Below are positions 49,591 through 58,219 of a DNA stretch of 64,000 bases, piece after piece. Below the pieces are notes generated by a model. That model saw only the letters and a program-made list of their open reading frames with translations, searched no databases and was not told the DNA's origin. Position 1 is the first letter of the stretch. The number at the start of each line of letters is the position of its first letter. The stretch comes from JAGIBJ01 sp032119795 (GTDB lineage Bacteria > Actinomycetota > Thermoleophilia > Solirubrobacterales > Solirubrobacteraceae), in NCBI GenBank assembly GCA_032119795.1, contig JAUMFO010000011.1:248001-312000 (forward strand). Reading direction: 5' to 3'. The position numbers and the translations under genes were made by a program.

Positions 49591-50930
49591 CGCGCCCGCT
49601 CACCGAGCAGCGTCGTGAGGTTGGCGGCGATGGTGCGCTCGTCGGCGGCGGTCAGGGCCCCGCCGCGGACCACGACCTTCCCGCCGACGACGACGTCTCG
49701 CGGGCGACGCCCCGGCGAGGCCCAGAGCAACCCGGCGACGGGATCGGCAACTCCGGCGTCGGCGACACCCGTCACGTCGAAGATCCCCAGATCGCCGGCG
49801 GCTCCAGGCTCCAGGTGGCCAAGCTCGTCGCGCCCCAGGCCGGCGGCCGAGCCGCGCGAGGCCATCGAGAGCGCCTCGGTCGCCGTCAGCGGGCGCCCGC
49901 TCAGCGGAGACACCTGCATCGCCAAGCGCGCGTCGGCGAGCAGGTGGCCGGCGTCGTTGGAGCCGCCGCCGCTCGTCCCCAAGCCGACGGCGACGCCCGC
50001 GTCGAGCAGCACGCCCGCGGGAGCCAAGCCCCAGCCCATGGGCAGGTCGCAACCCGGGGCGTGGGTCGCGGCGGCGCCGCTGCGTGCAAAACGGAACACC
50101 TCGTCGCTGGTTACGTCGCAGAGGTGGGCGACGGTCACGCCGGGCTCCAGCCAACCCCACTCGGCGAGGCAGTCCAGCGGCCGCATCCCATACTTCTCTA
50201 GGGCGATCGGCACGTCGACCTGCTCGTTGGCCTGCGTGCGCCGCGCGAGCCCGTGCTTCACCGCGACCTCGCGCAGCGCGGCAAACGTCTCGGGCCGGTC
50301 GCTATGGACGCCCGCCGGCCCGACGGCGACCTGCACCATCCCGTCGGCGGTCAGCGCCCCGAACCTCGACGCGAGCGCCTCGGCGGCGGCGCCGGCGACG
50401 TCTGGGTCGTCGCCGGCGGTGCCGCGCACCAGCACGATGCGCCCACCGAGTCGGCTGGCCGTGTCGGCCACGGCGCTCGCGATCGCCAGGTGCGTCTCGA
50501 GAGCGGCGTCGGCCGGCCAGTTCAGGTGGTGGTCGGCGACGGTGGTGACGCCGCACAGCAGGCCCTCGGCGATCCCGGCCGCAGCGGTGGCGGCCGCCAG
50601 CTCCGGGTCGATGCCGGCCTGCGCATAGGCGCCAGCCATCGTCGGGAGCCACTCCCGCATCGGCACGTGGCGCGTGCCCGGCAGCGTGCGAAAGCCGGTC
50701 TGAAGCAGGTGATGGTGGGCGTTGACGAGCCCGGGGATCACGACGCACCCTTCGGCGCTCAGCACGTCGGCCTCGCGAGCGCGTTCGTGCGTGCCGGCGT
50801 CTGCGCCGACGGCCACGACGACCCCGCCTGCGATCAGGAGGTCGGCGCCCGGCAGCGTCCGGTCGCCCGTCCAAACGGCGACGGCGCCCCGGATCAGCAG
50901 CGAGCCGGCGTAGGCCGCGGCGGCGCTCAC
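49587..50930 (-). CDS. Amidohydrolase, ATZ/TRZ type, with altered metal site
   Basis: 447 residues, a TIM-barrel amidohydrolase in the group of 8-oxoguanine deaminase and atrazine chlorohydrolase. First ligand pair in 'GLVNAHHHLLQTGF'; the later His is in 'VTVAHLCDVTSDEV'. Two positions differ from the norm: the usual His-x-x-Glu (HLAE) is 'TQANEQVDV', with Gln in place of His, and the usual GTD is 'VGLGTSGGGSND', with Ser in place of Asp. It should therefore bind metal poorly or differently, or have a changed function. Its ends overlap both neighbours by 4 bp. Confidence 0.85.
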   Translation of the reverse strand: MSAAAAYAGSLLIRGAVAVWTGDRTLPGADLLIAGGVVVAVGADAGTHERAREADVLSAEGCVVIPGLVNAHHHLLQTGFRTLPGTRHVPMREWLPTMAGAYAQAGIDPELAAATAAAGIAEGLLCGVTTVADHHLNWPADAALETHLAIASAVADTASRLGGRIVLVRGTAGDDPDVAGAAAEALASRFGALTADGMVQVAVGPAGVHSDRPETFAALREVAVKHGLARRTQANEQVDVPIALEKYGMRPLDCLAEWGWLEPGVTVAHLCDVTSDEVFRFARSGAAATHAPGCDLPMGWGLAPAGVLLDAGVAVGLGTSGGGSNDAGHLLADARLAMQVSPLSGRPLTATEALSMASRGSAAGLGRDELGHLEPGAAGDLGIFDVTGVADAGVADPVAGLLWASPGRRPRDVVVGGKVVVRGGALTAADERTIAANLTTLLGERAR

Positions 50931-51835
50931 CGGACGGGGAACTCGAACTGACCGACCTCGGCCAGCGATGCGGCGAGCGCCTCGACGGCGCCGTCAACGA
51001 GCCGTTGGCCCTCCGCTGCGCTGCTGAGCGTCGGGTCGCCGATGTGGCCCTCGGTAGAGAGGTCGCTGCTGCGCCACCCGAACGGGACAGACCCACCGAA
51101 CTTCACGTGCTCGCGCTCGGCCATCTCGTCGGGGATCGCGCGCGTCGCCAGGCTCATGTCGACCAGGTCGGGCCGCAGATGGAGCATCATCGACGTCTCA
51201 TCGCGGCCGCCGTGGACGCCCATCCCCAGCTCGGACTCGTCGGAGGCTCCCCCGGAATCGCGCGGCTGGTGGGGGTGGAGGAGGAACGTCATCAGGTCGT
51301 GGTGGCGGCGCAGCTCGCGATTGGCCACCGCCAGCAGCTGGGAGTTGCCTCCGTGGCCGTTGATGAACGCCAGTCGCCTCGTCGGGAGCATGGCAACGGA
51401 GCGGCCCAGGTCGTCGAGGACCGCGAGCAGTGTGGTCGCGCTCAGCCAGACCGTCCCCGGTGCCCAGTCGTGTTCGTCGCTCTTGGTATAGGCGAGCGAG
51501 GGCAGGAGCCAGAGGTCGAGCGCCTCGCCGTGGCGCTCGACGACCAGGCGTGCGATGTCTCCCGCCAGCACCAGATCGGTCGAGAGCGGCAGGTGTGGGC
51601 CGTGCTGCTCGATCGCGCCCGTCGGCTGGATCACGACCGAGTTTGGGCCGAGTCGCTCGGCGATCTCGGGCGCGCGCAGCTCGTGCAGCAGGCGGCCGGC
51701 TCCCGGGCGGCTCACCGCGGGCTCCGCCGCCGGGCGATGGCCGATCGGAGGGGGCTGAATGGCTGGTTCTTCGGGCTCACGGGGTGCCTCGAACGTAGCA
51801 ACCGGGGTGCGCCAGATCCGGACATTGCAGACCAT
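50927..51835 (-). CDS. Creatininase-family amidohydrolase
   Basis: 302 residues. Metal-site motifs of the creatininase fold: 'PTGAIEQHGPHLPLSTDLVL', 'KSDEHDWAPGTVWLS', 'FINGHGGNSQLLAVANREL' and 'VHGGRDETSMMLHLRPDLVD'. Family members open cyclic amides (creatinine, or a flavin/deazaflavin-pathway amide). The N-terminal ~45 residues are poorly conserved and Pro-rich; an in-frame GTG near 51717 would give the compact domain. First gene of the minus-strand catabolic operon. Confidence 0.88.
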   Translation of the reverse strand: MVCNVRIWRTPVATFEAPREPEEPAIQPPPIGHRPAAEPAVSRPGAGRLLHELRAPEIAERLGPNSVVIQPTGAIEQHGPHLPLSTDLVLAGDIARLVVERHGEALDLWLLPSLAYTKSDEHDWAPGTVWLSATTLLAVLDDLGRSVAMLPTRRLAFINGHGGNSQLLAVANRELRRHHDLMTFLLHPHQPRDSGGASDESELGMGVHGGRDETSMMLHLRPDLVDMSLATRAIPDEMAEREHVKFGGSVPFGWRSSDLSTEGHIGDPTLSSAAEGQRLVDGAVEALAASLAEVGQFEFPVR

Positions 51836-51887
51836 CTTGGACCCGCGGACAATCGTTTGCGCAGCCCGTTGGCCCGCCGTCCAAGAT
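51834..51887. promoter_or_regulatory. Putative shared operator of the catabolic island
   Basis: Perfect inverted repeat ATCTTGGAC (51834-51842) and GTCCAAGAT (51879-51887), 36 bp apart. One half overlaps the creatininase start codon and the other lies 40 bp before the CodA-like start. No regulator gene is next to it. Confidence 0.5.
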
Positions 51888-51927
51888 TTCTGACACGCCT
51901 CACCGCGGCCCCTACTGTCGGCCCGGA

Positions 51928-53226
51928 ATGACGACCCTGCTCCTCAGCGGCGGCCTGTCGCCTTTGGGCGAACGCCTCGACGTGCGCTGCGATCCGACGA
52001 CCGGCTTGATCGCCGCCGTCGGTCCGTCGCTCCAGCCGCTGGCGGGCGAGCCGGTGGTCGACTGCGCCGGCAAAGTGCTCCTCCCCGGCCCGGTGGAACC
52101 GCATGCCCACCTCGACAAGGCCCTCAGCGCCGAGGCCGCGCCGAACCCCGTCGGTGATCTGCCAGGCGCGATCACCGCCTGGCGCGCCTACCGGCCGCAG
52201 CTCACCCGCGAAGACATCGCGACGCGCGCTCGGGCTGCGGCGCTGGAGCTCATTGCGCACGGCACCACGACGATCCGCAGTCACGTCGACGTCGGCGACG
52301 GCATCGGCCTGCGCGGGATCGAGGCCGTGGCGAGCGTCCGTGACGAGCTGCGCGCACAGGGCCTCGCTGAGATTCAGGTCGTCGCGCTGATCTCACCGCC
52401 CGTCACCGGAGCCGGCGGCGAGGCGATGCGCACGCTGCTGCGCGACGCGATGGCGGCCGGGGCCGACGTCGTTGGTGGCTGCCCCCACATCGAGCCTGAT
52501 CCGGCCGAGGCGACGCGCGAACTCGTGGCGATCGCCGCGGAGCTTGGCCTCCCGATCGATCTCCACGTCGACGAGACGCTCGACCCCCGCATCCTTGGTC
52601 TGCGCGCCTACGCCACCGAGGTCGCCGCGGCTGGCGGCCAGATCCCCGGAGCGGTGGCGGGGCACTGCGTCTCGCTGGGTGTGCAGACGGCCGCAGTCCA
52701 GCGAGAGGTCGCTGCGGAGGTCCGCGACGCGGGCATCGCGATCGTCACGCTCCCGCAGACCAACCTCTACCTGCAGTCCCGCGACGAGCGCGTCAGCCCG
52801 GCGCGCGGCCTCACCGCCGTCGCCAGCCTGATCGAGGCCGGCGCCTGCGTCTGCGCGGGGGCAGACAACGTCCGCGACCCGTTCAACGCCGTCGGTCGTA
52901 GCGACGCGCTGGAGACGGCCGCACTCCTCGTGATGGCCGCGCACCTCACGCCAGACGTCGCCTGGCACCTGTGCTCCAACGCCGGCCGCCAAGCGCTCAA
53001 GCTCCCGCAAGTCAGCTTTGAGCCTGGCGACCCGGCCGAGCTGCTGGCCGCCTCCGGCGTGTCGCTCGCCGATGCGATTGCCCGCGCCAGCGAGGACCGC
53101 ATCGTGATCCACCGCGGCGCCGTCGTGGCGACGACGACGGTCGCCACCACCTTCCAGCCCCGCGCCACTCCCGGCGCGCCGTCAGCCCCCTCCGACCTCC
53201 CGCCAAGCCTGGTGCCCGCCCAATGA
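51928..53226 (+). CDS. Cytosine-deaminase-like amidohydrolase
   Basis: 432 residues, CodA group of the amidohydrolases. Ligand motifs are complete: 'GPVEPHAHLDKALSAEAAP', 'GTTTIRSHVDVGDGIGLRG', 'IDLHVDETLDPRILGLRA', 'GAVAGHCVSLGVQTAA' and 'CAGADNVRDPFNAVGRSD' with the catalytic Asp. It would deaminate a pyrimidine or creatinine-like ring. It leads a plus-strand operon with an ABC importer whose first gene overlaps it by 4 bp, so the transported compound is probably its substrate. Confidence 0.88.
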   Translation: MTTLLLSGGLSPLGERLDVRCDPTTGLIAAVGPSLQPLAGEPVVDCAGKVLLPGPVEPHAHLDKALSAEAAPNPVGDLPGAITAWRAYRPQLTREDIATRARAAALELIAHGTTTIRSHVDVGDGIGLRGIEAVASVRDELRAQGLAEIQVVALISPPVTGAGGEAMRTLLRDAMAAGADVVGGCPHIEPDPAEATRELVAIAAELGLPIDLHVDETLDPRILGLRAYATEVAAAGGQIPGAVAGHCVSLGVQTAAVQREVAAEVRDAGIAIVTLPQTNLYLQSRDERVSPARGLTAVASLIEAGACVCAGADNVRDPFNAVGRSDALETAALLVMAAHLTPDVAWHLCSNAGRQALKLPQVSFEPGDPAELLAASGVSLADAIARASEDRIVIHRGAVVATTTVATTFQPRATPGAPSAPSDLPPSLVPAQ

Positions 53227-53996
53227 CCGCACCCACCACCTCCCGCGTCCAGGTGAAGACCGCCGGACAAGGCATGACCTTCGACCACATCTCGATGCAC
53301 TTCCCCGACGGCACGCACGCCGTCGATGACGTGTCGTTCTCGATCGGCCCGGGCGAGTTCGTCTCCGTCGTCGGCCCGTCGGGCTGTGGCAAGTCGACGC
53401 TGCTGAAGATGGCATCGGGCCTGCTGCCCGCCACCGGCGGCGAGCTGACCGTCGACCGCGGCCACCTGGGCTACGTCTTCCAGGACGCCACCCTGATGCC
53501 GTGGCGCACGGTCCAGCAGAACGTCGAGCTGCTCGGTGAGCTGGAGGGCATCCCGAAGAAGGAACGCAAGGCCGCGGCCAAGCAGGCGATCGAGCTCGTC
53601 GGTCTGGGCGGCTTCGAAGACAAGTACCCGGGGTCGCTCTCGGGTGGCATGAAGATGCGCTGCTCGCTGGCACGCGTCCTCACCCTCAAGCCCGGCACGT
53701 TCCTCTTCGACGAGCCTTTCGGCGCGCTCGACGAGATCTCGCGCGAGCGCCTCAACGACGAGGTCCTCGACCTCTTCGACAAGCAGCAGTTCGCCGGGCT
53801 CTTCATCACCCACTCGATCCAGGAGGCGGTGTTCTTGTCTACCCGCGTGCTGGTGATGTCTGCGCGGCCCGGGCGGATCATCGGCGACTACCCGATCCCC
53901 TTCGACTATCCACGCAACCCCGAGCTCCGCTTCTCGCCGGAGTTCGCCGAACTCTGCGGCCGAATCTCCGAGAGCCTGCGCGAGGCCCACGCATGA
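53223..53996 (+). CDS. ABC transporter ATP-binding protein, NitT/TauT type
   Basis: 257 residues. Walker A 'VVGPSGCGKSTLLKMASG', Q loop 'LGYVFQDATLMPWRTVQQNV', signature 'GSLSGGMKMRCSLARVL', Walker B 'TFLFDEPFGALDEISRER', switch His in 'ITHSIQEAVFLSTRVLVM'. The MPWRTV and IQEAV forms are typical of SsuB/TauB-like importers for small organic molecules. Overlaps both neighbours by 4 bp. Confidence 0.93.
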   Translation: MTAPTTSRVQVKTAGQGMTFDHISMHFPDGTHAVDDVSFSIGPGEFVSVVGPSGCGKSTLLKMASGLLPATGGELTVDRGHLGYVFQDATLMPWRTVQQNVELLGELEGIPKKERKAAAKQAIELVGLGGFEDKYPGSLSGGMKMRCSLARVLTLKPGTFLFDEPFGALDEISRERLNDEVLDLFDKQQFAGLFITHSIQEAVFLSTRVLVMSARPGRIIGDYPIPFDYPRNPELRFSPEFAELCGRISESLREAHA

Positions 53997-54874
53997 CCCC
54001 TCCAGAAGAGATGGGCCCGGCGGTCATCGCCGCGTCGGTCAAGAACGTGCCCCAGCCGATCTCCGGCGTCGCCACCAGCGGCAAGAGCAGCGAGCTCGTG
54101 ATGAAGATCGTGCCGCCGGTGCTCGTCTTCATCCTCGCGATCCTCAGCTGGATCGGGCTGCATTACGGGCTCTCGGAGGAGAAGGCGATCACCGTTCCGC
54201 TCCCGTGGGATGTGATCGAGATCGGCTTCCTCGACACCACCAACCTGCAGTTCATCCTCGATGGCCTCTGGATCAGCGCGAAGGCCGCGATCGTCGGTCT
54301 TGCCGTGACGATCGTGCTTGGGCTCGCCTTTGCGATCGCGATGAGCCAGGCGAAGTGGGTGGAGAACGCCCTGCTGCCCTATGCGGTCGCGATGCAGACC
54401 ACCCCGATCCTCGCCCTGGTGCCGCTGATCGGCGTGGTGATCGGCTTCGACTTCATCTCGCGCGTGATCGTCGTCGTGCTGATCTCGGTCTTCCCGTTCA
54501 TCAACAACGCCCTCTTCGGACTGCTCAGCGCCGAGAAGTCCCAGCACGACCTCCTCACCCTGCACGACGCCTCGCGCCTGACGCGCCTGACGAAACTGCA
54601 GTTGCCGGCGGCGCTGCCGGCGATCTTCACCGGCCTGCGGGTCGCTGCCGTGATGGCGGTCGTCGGCGCGGTCGTCGGCGACTTCTTCTTCACCCAGGGC
54701 GACTCCGGCCTGGGCCAGCTCATCAGCCTCGACGCCTCCCAGCTCCAGTACGAGCGGATGTACGCGGAGGTCATCCTCGCGATGTTCCTCGGCATCGCCG
54801 CCTACCTGGCCGTCGGGTTCGTCGAGCGTCGCGCGATCGGCAAGTGGCACTCCGCCACCCGCGCCGGCATCTGA
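53993..54874 (+). CDS. ABC transporter permease, NitT/TauT type
   Basis: 293 residues, six membrane segments after a ~40-residue N-terminal tail. The coupling-helix loop is 'LTKLQLPAALPAIFTGLRVA', followed by 'VVGAVVGDFFFTQGDSGLGQ', as in SsuC/ThiX-like permeases. Works with the ATPase upstream and the lipoprotein downstream. Confidence 0.92.
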   Translation: MTPPEEMGPAVIAASVKNVPQPISGVATSGKSSELVMKIVPPVLVFILAILSWIGLHYGLSEEKAITVPLPWDVIEIGFLDTTNLQFILDGLWISAKAAIVGLAVTIVLGLAFAIAMSQAKWVENALLPYAVAMQTTPILALVPLIGVVIGFDFISRVIVVVLISVFPFINNALFGLLSAEKSQHDLLTLHDASRLTRLTKLQLPAALPAIFTGLRVAAVMAVVGAVVGDFFFTQGDSGLGQLISLDASQLQYERMYAEVILAMFLGIAAYLAVGFVERRAIGKWHSATRAGI

Positions 54875-54922
54875 TCCCTTCCACCCCCACCACCCATGCT
54901 TTCCCCCTTGAAATGGAGCTCC

Positions 54923-56101
54923 ATGTACCTGCGTCGTAGACCAGCCGCGTTTGCGGCTCTCCTCGCTGCCTCCGCCCTCACCTTCGCCGCCTGCGGCGAC
55001 GACGAGGAGGAGACCTCGTCGGCAGCGTCGACTCCCGTTGCGGCCGGCGACGTGTCGCTGAAGGGGATCTGCCCAGACACGGTCGTCCTGCAGACCGACT
55101 GGCACCCAGAGGTCGACCACTCCGAGGCCTACAACCTGCTCGGCGGCGACATCGTCTACGACAAGGGCAAGAAGCGCGTCACCGGTGATCTGATGGCCAG
55201 CGGCAAGCCAACGGGCGTGAAGATTGAGGTCCGTGCCGGTGGACCCGCCGTCGGCTTCGCCAGCCCGACGCAGCAGATGTACACCGACAAGGACATCACC
55301 CTCGGTTACCTCAACACCGACGAGTCGGTGCAGAACTCCGAGAAGTTCCCGATGGTCGCGATCATGGCTCCGCGCGAGAAGTGGGCCCAGATCCTGATGT
55401 ACGACCCGGGCACCTACGACTTCAAGACCATCGCCGACATCGGCAAGACCGACACGAAGGTCCTGTACTTCAAGGGCAACGTCTACATGGACTACCTCGT
55501 TGGCGCGGGCATCCTCAAGAAGGACCAGGTCGACTCGTCGTACGACGGCAAGCCGGCTCGGTTCGTCACGTCCGGCGGCAAGGTCGTCCAGCAGGGCTTC
55601 GTCACCGCCGAGCCCTACAGCTACGAGAAGGTCATCAAGCAGTGGATGAAGCCCGTGGCGACGCTCCCCATTGCGGACGCTGGCTACCCGAACTACGGCG
55701 AGGCGATCGGCGTGAAGAAGGCCGACATCACCGAGAACAAGGACTGCCTGGAGAAGCTCGTGCCGATCCTGCAGCAGTCGCAGGTCGATTACATCGCTGA
55801 TCCGGGGCCGGCCAACGACATCATCGTCGAGGCCGCCAAGACCTACGCCAACGGGTGGGAGTACCCGCTCGCGATGGCTGAGGCTGGCTACGACAAGCAG
55901 CTCTCGGAGGGCATCATCAGCAACGGCGCCAACGACACGCTCGGCGATCTGGAAGACACGCGGATCACCGAGATGATCAAGCTCGTCGGCCCGATCTACG
56001 AGAAGCAGAACATCAAGGTGAAGGAGGGCCTCGTGGCCACCGATCTCTTCACCAACGAGTTCATCGACGACTCGATCGGTCTGCCTGCCACCGGCGAGTA
56101 G
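54923..56101 (+). CDS. ABC transporter substrate-binding lipoprotein
   Basis: 392 residues. Lipoprotein signal with lipobox LTFA-AC and anchor Cys24, then a polar acidic spacer 'GDDEEETSSAAST'. The mature protein fits the NMT1/THI5-like solute-binding fold: 'VVLQTDWHPEVDHSEAYNLL' at the start and 'QADYIADP'-like end in 'SQVDYIADPGPANDIIVEAA'. ATG 54923 follows GGAG and starts the signal; the longer ORF start is rejected. Binds the molecule handled by the adjacent amidohydrolases. A strong terminator follows. Confidence 0.9.
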   Translation: MYLRRRPAAFAALLAASALTFAACGDDEEETSSAASTPVAAGDVSLKGICPDTVVLQTDWHPEVDHSEAYNLLGGDIVYDKGKKRVTGDLMASGKPTGVKIEVRAGGPAVGFASPTQQMYTDKDITLGYLNTDESVQNSEKFPMVAIMAPREKWAQILMYDPGTYDFKTIADIGKTDTKVLYFKGNVYMDYLVGAGILKKDQVDSSYDGKPARFVTSGGKVVQQGFVTAEPYSYEKVIKQWMKPVATLPIADAGYPNYGEAIGVKKADITENKDCLEKLVPILQQSQVDYIADPGPANDIIVEAAKTYANGWEYPLAMAEAGYDKQLSEGIISNGANDTLGDLEDTRITEMIKLVGPIYEKQNIKVKEGLVATDLFTNEFIDDSIGLPATGE

Positions 56102-56155
56102 CCAGCAGTAGATCGACCAAGACCCCGGGCTCGGGCAACACACGAGCCAAGCGGA

Positions 56156-56192
56156 CGAGGGGGTGCAGCCTGGTGCGGGCTGCGCCCCCTCG
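56156..56192 (+). terminator. Hairpin terminator after the ABC operon
   Basis: CGAGGGGGTGCAGCC (56156-56170) with GGCTGCGCCCCCTCG (56178-56192), 15 bp with one G-T pair, 7-nt loop, 55 bp after the stop. Confidence 0.85.
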
Positions 56193-56250
56193 GGCGTTCT
56201 GGAAACAGATTGCTCACGTGCCAGGGGGTTGGCGCGGTAGCGTTGCGCGC

Positions 56251-56832
56251 GTGAGCAGCTCTCCAGCATCCGCAAGCACCGAAAAGTCGCTCGAATTTGG
56301 TCGCGGCCTGGGGATCTTCTTCGTCGTGGTCGGCGTGCTGACGATCGGGGCTGGCTTCCTCGCGATCGTCTACCCAGACATCACGCTGATCGTGATCTCG
56401 CTGCTGTTCGGGATCAACCTGATCATCTTCTCGTCGCTTGACCTCGCCGAGGTGCTCTTCGACTACGATGAGGACACTGCGCACCGCGTCCTCGGCGCGA
56501 TTCTCGGCGTGATCGGCCTGATCCTTGGCCTGCTCGTGCTGCGGCACCCGTTCAACTCGCTTGCCGTGATCATCCTGGCGATCGGGATCTACCTGATCGT
56601 GGCGGGCGTCGTTGGGTTCGTGCGCACGATGAGCACGCTCACGCAGAACCGCGCCGCGCAGATGATGGTCTCGATCGCGACGCTGACGTTCGGCATCTTG
56701 ATCCTCGCGCTGCCCCAGCTCAGCCTCGCCACGGTGGCCATCCTCGCCGGCATCGGGCTCATCGCCCGCGGCATCGGCGCCGTCTTCATCGGGCTCTTGG
56801 CACTCAAGGCCGCCAAGCTTCAAACCGTCTGA
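56251..56832 (+). CDS. HdeD-like (DUF308) membrane protein
   Basis: 193 residues, six membrane segments built from a repeated two-segment unit, as in HdeD/DUF308: 'GIFFVVVGVLTIGAGFLAIV', 'VLGAILGVIGLILGLLVLRH', 'AILAGIGLIARGIGAVFIGL'. HdeD of E. coli is tied to acid resistance at high density; a like role here is not shown. GTG 56251 is preferred because the longer frame starts inside the terminator. It stands 19 bp before the M20 peptidase gene. Confidence 0.82.
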   Translation: MSSSPASASTEKSLEFGRGLGIFFVVVGVLTIGAGFLAIVYPDITLIVISLLFGINLIIFSSLDLAEVLFDYDEDTAHRVLGAILGVIGLILGLLVLRHPFNSLAVIILAIGIYLIVAGVVGFVRTMSTLTQNRAAQMMVSIATLTFGILILALPQLSLATVAILAGIGLIARGIGAVFIGLLALKAAKLQTV

Positions 56833-56851
56833 CCCCACCGGAGTTACTGCC

Positions 56852-58219
56852 GTGTCTGATCTTTCAAGCCCGGAACTCGCTGGCAAGGTCCGGGCGCTCA
56901 TGCCAGAGCTCCAGCGCGACCTCGAGGCGCTGGTGCGCATCCCGTCGGTCTCCGGCGACGGCCTGCCGACCGAGCCGATCCAGCAGGCGCATGACGCCGT
57001 GGCCGAGCTGCTGCGTGGCGCCGGCGTCGAGAAGGTTTGGACGCTTGAGCTGCCAGACACGAACCCGATCGTGATGGGCGAGATCCCCGCGCCTCCCGGT
57101 GCGCCGACGATCCTGCTCTACAGCCACTACGACGTGGTCCCGTCCGGCGACCTTGCGGAGTGGGACACCGATCCGTTCGAGCCCGTCACCAAGAACGGCG
57201 CCATCTATGGGCGCGGATCGGCAGACACGAAGTCGAACATCGTCGCCCACGTCGGCGCGCTGCGCGCGTGGGATGGCAAGCCGCCCGTCGGCATCAAGAT
57301 CGTGATCGAGGGCCAGGAGGAGGTCGGCGGCGGCGCGCTGACGCCCTACCCGCCGACCAACCCAGAGCTGTTTGCGGCCGACGTGATGATCATCGGCGAC
57401 ATGGGGAGCGTCTCGCCGGGCGTCCCGACGCTGACGGTCGCCCTGCGCGGCATGTGCGAGGTGATCTTCGAGGTGCAGACGCTGGCGTCGGCCAAGCACA
57501 GCGGCCAGTACGGCGGCGCAGCTCCGGACGCGCTCGTGGCGCTCGTGGCAGCGCTCGCAACCCTGCATGACGAGCACGGCAACGTCGCCGTCGAGGGCCT
57601 GCGCCGTGAGGAGTGGACGGGCGGTGGCAGCAGCGAGGACGAGTTCTACGCGCTCGCCGAGGTCCAGGGCGATCTGCCGCTGATCGGCACCGGCAACCTG
57701 GGCTCGCGCGTGTGGTCGGGGCCGGCCATCACGATCGTCGGGATCGACGTGCCGTCGGTCGATGGCGCCGTCAACGCCGTCTCGCCGTATGCCCGCGCCA
57801 AGCTCAACGTGCGCGTGCACCCCGAGCAGGATGCGGCTGAGGCGCAGGCCGCCGTGATCGCGCACCTGCAGCAGACCAAGCCCTTCGGTATCGGCTTCAC
57901 GGTGACGGGCGGCGCGACCGGCAACGGCTTTGCGGCACGAACGGAGAGCCCGGCCTACGACGCCGCCCGCGAGTCTTGGCAGGCAACCTGGCAGGCCGAC
58001 GTGGTGAAGGTCGGCGTCGGCGGCTCGATCCCGCTGGTGAACTCGATGCAGCAGGCCGCGCCAGACGCCGACATCCTGCTCGTCGGCACCACCGACGGCT
58101 ACGCCAACATCCACGGCCCCAACGAGCGGGTCCTGCTCGACGAGTTTGAGAAGGCGACGCTCGCCGAGGCCGACTTCTTCGGCCGATTCGCCGCCCTCTA
58201 CGCGAAGGGCCAGGCATGA
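56852..58219 (+). CDS. M20-family metallopeptidase (dipeptidase-like)
   Basis: 455 residues. Metal ligands in 'ILLYSHYDVVPSGDLAEWDT' (H), 'YGRGSADTKSNIVAHVGALR' (D), 'VIEGQEEVGGGALTPY' (catalytic and metal Glu pair), 'IIGDMGSVSPGVPTLTVALR' (D) and 'IHGPNERVLLDEFEKA' (H...E). The lid domain begins at 'KHSGQYGG'. GTG start with GGAG upstream. Its end overlaps the AbgT transporter start by 4 bp; the E. coli abg operon pairs M20 hydrolases with AbgT to use p-aminobenzoyl-glutamate, so an aminoacyl-amide substrate is likely. Confidence 0.9.
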   Translation: MSDLSSPELAGKVRALMPELQRDLEALVRIPSVSGDGLPTEPIQQAHDAVAELLRGAGVEKVWTLELPDTNPIVMGEIPAPPGAPTILLYSHYDVVPSGDLAEWDTDPFEPVTKNGAIYGRGSADTKSNIVAHVGALRAWDGKPPVGIKIVIEGQEEVGGGALTPYPPTNPELFAADVMIIGDMGSVSPGVPTLTVALRGMCEVIFEVQTLASAKHSGQYGGAAPDALVALVAALATLHDEHGNVAVEGLRREEWTGGGSSEDEFYALAEVQGDLPLIGTGNLGSRVWSGPAITIVGIDVPSVDGAVNAVSPYARAKLNVRVHPEQDAAEAQAAVIAHLQQTKPFGIGFTVTGGATGNGFAARTESPAYDAARESWQATWQADVVKVGVGGSIPLVNSMQQAAPDADILLVGTTDGYANIHGPNERVLLDEFEKATLAEADFFGRFAALYAKGQA

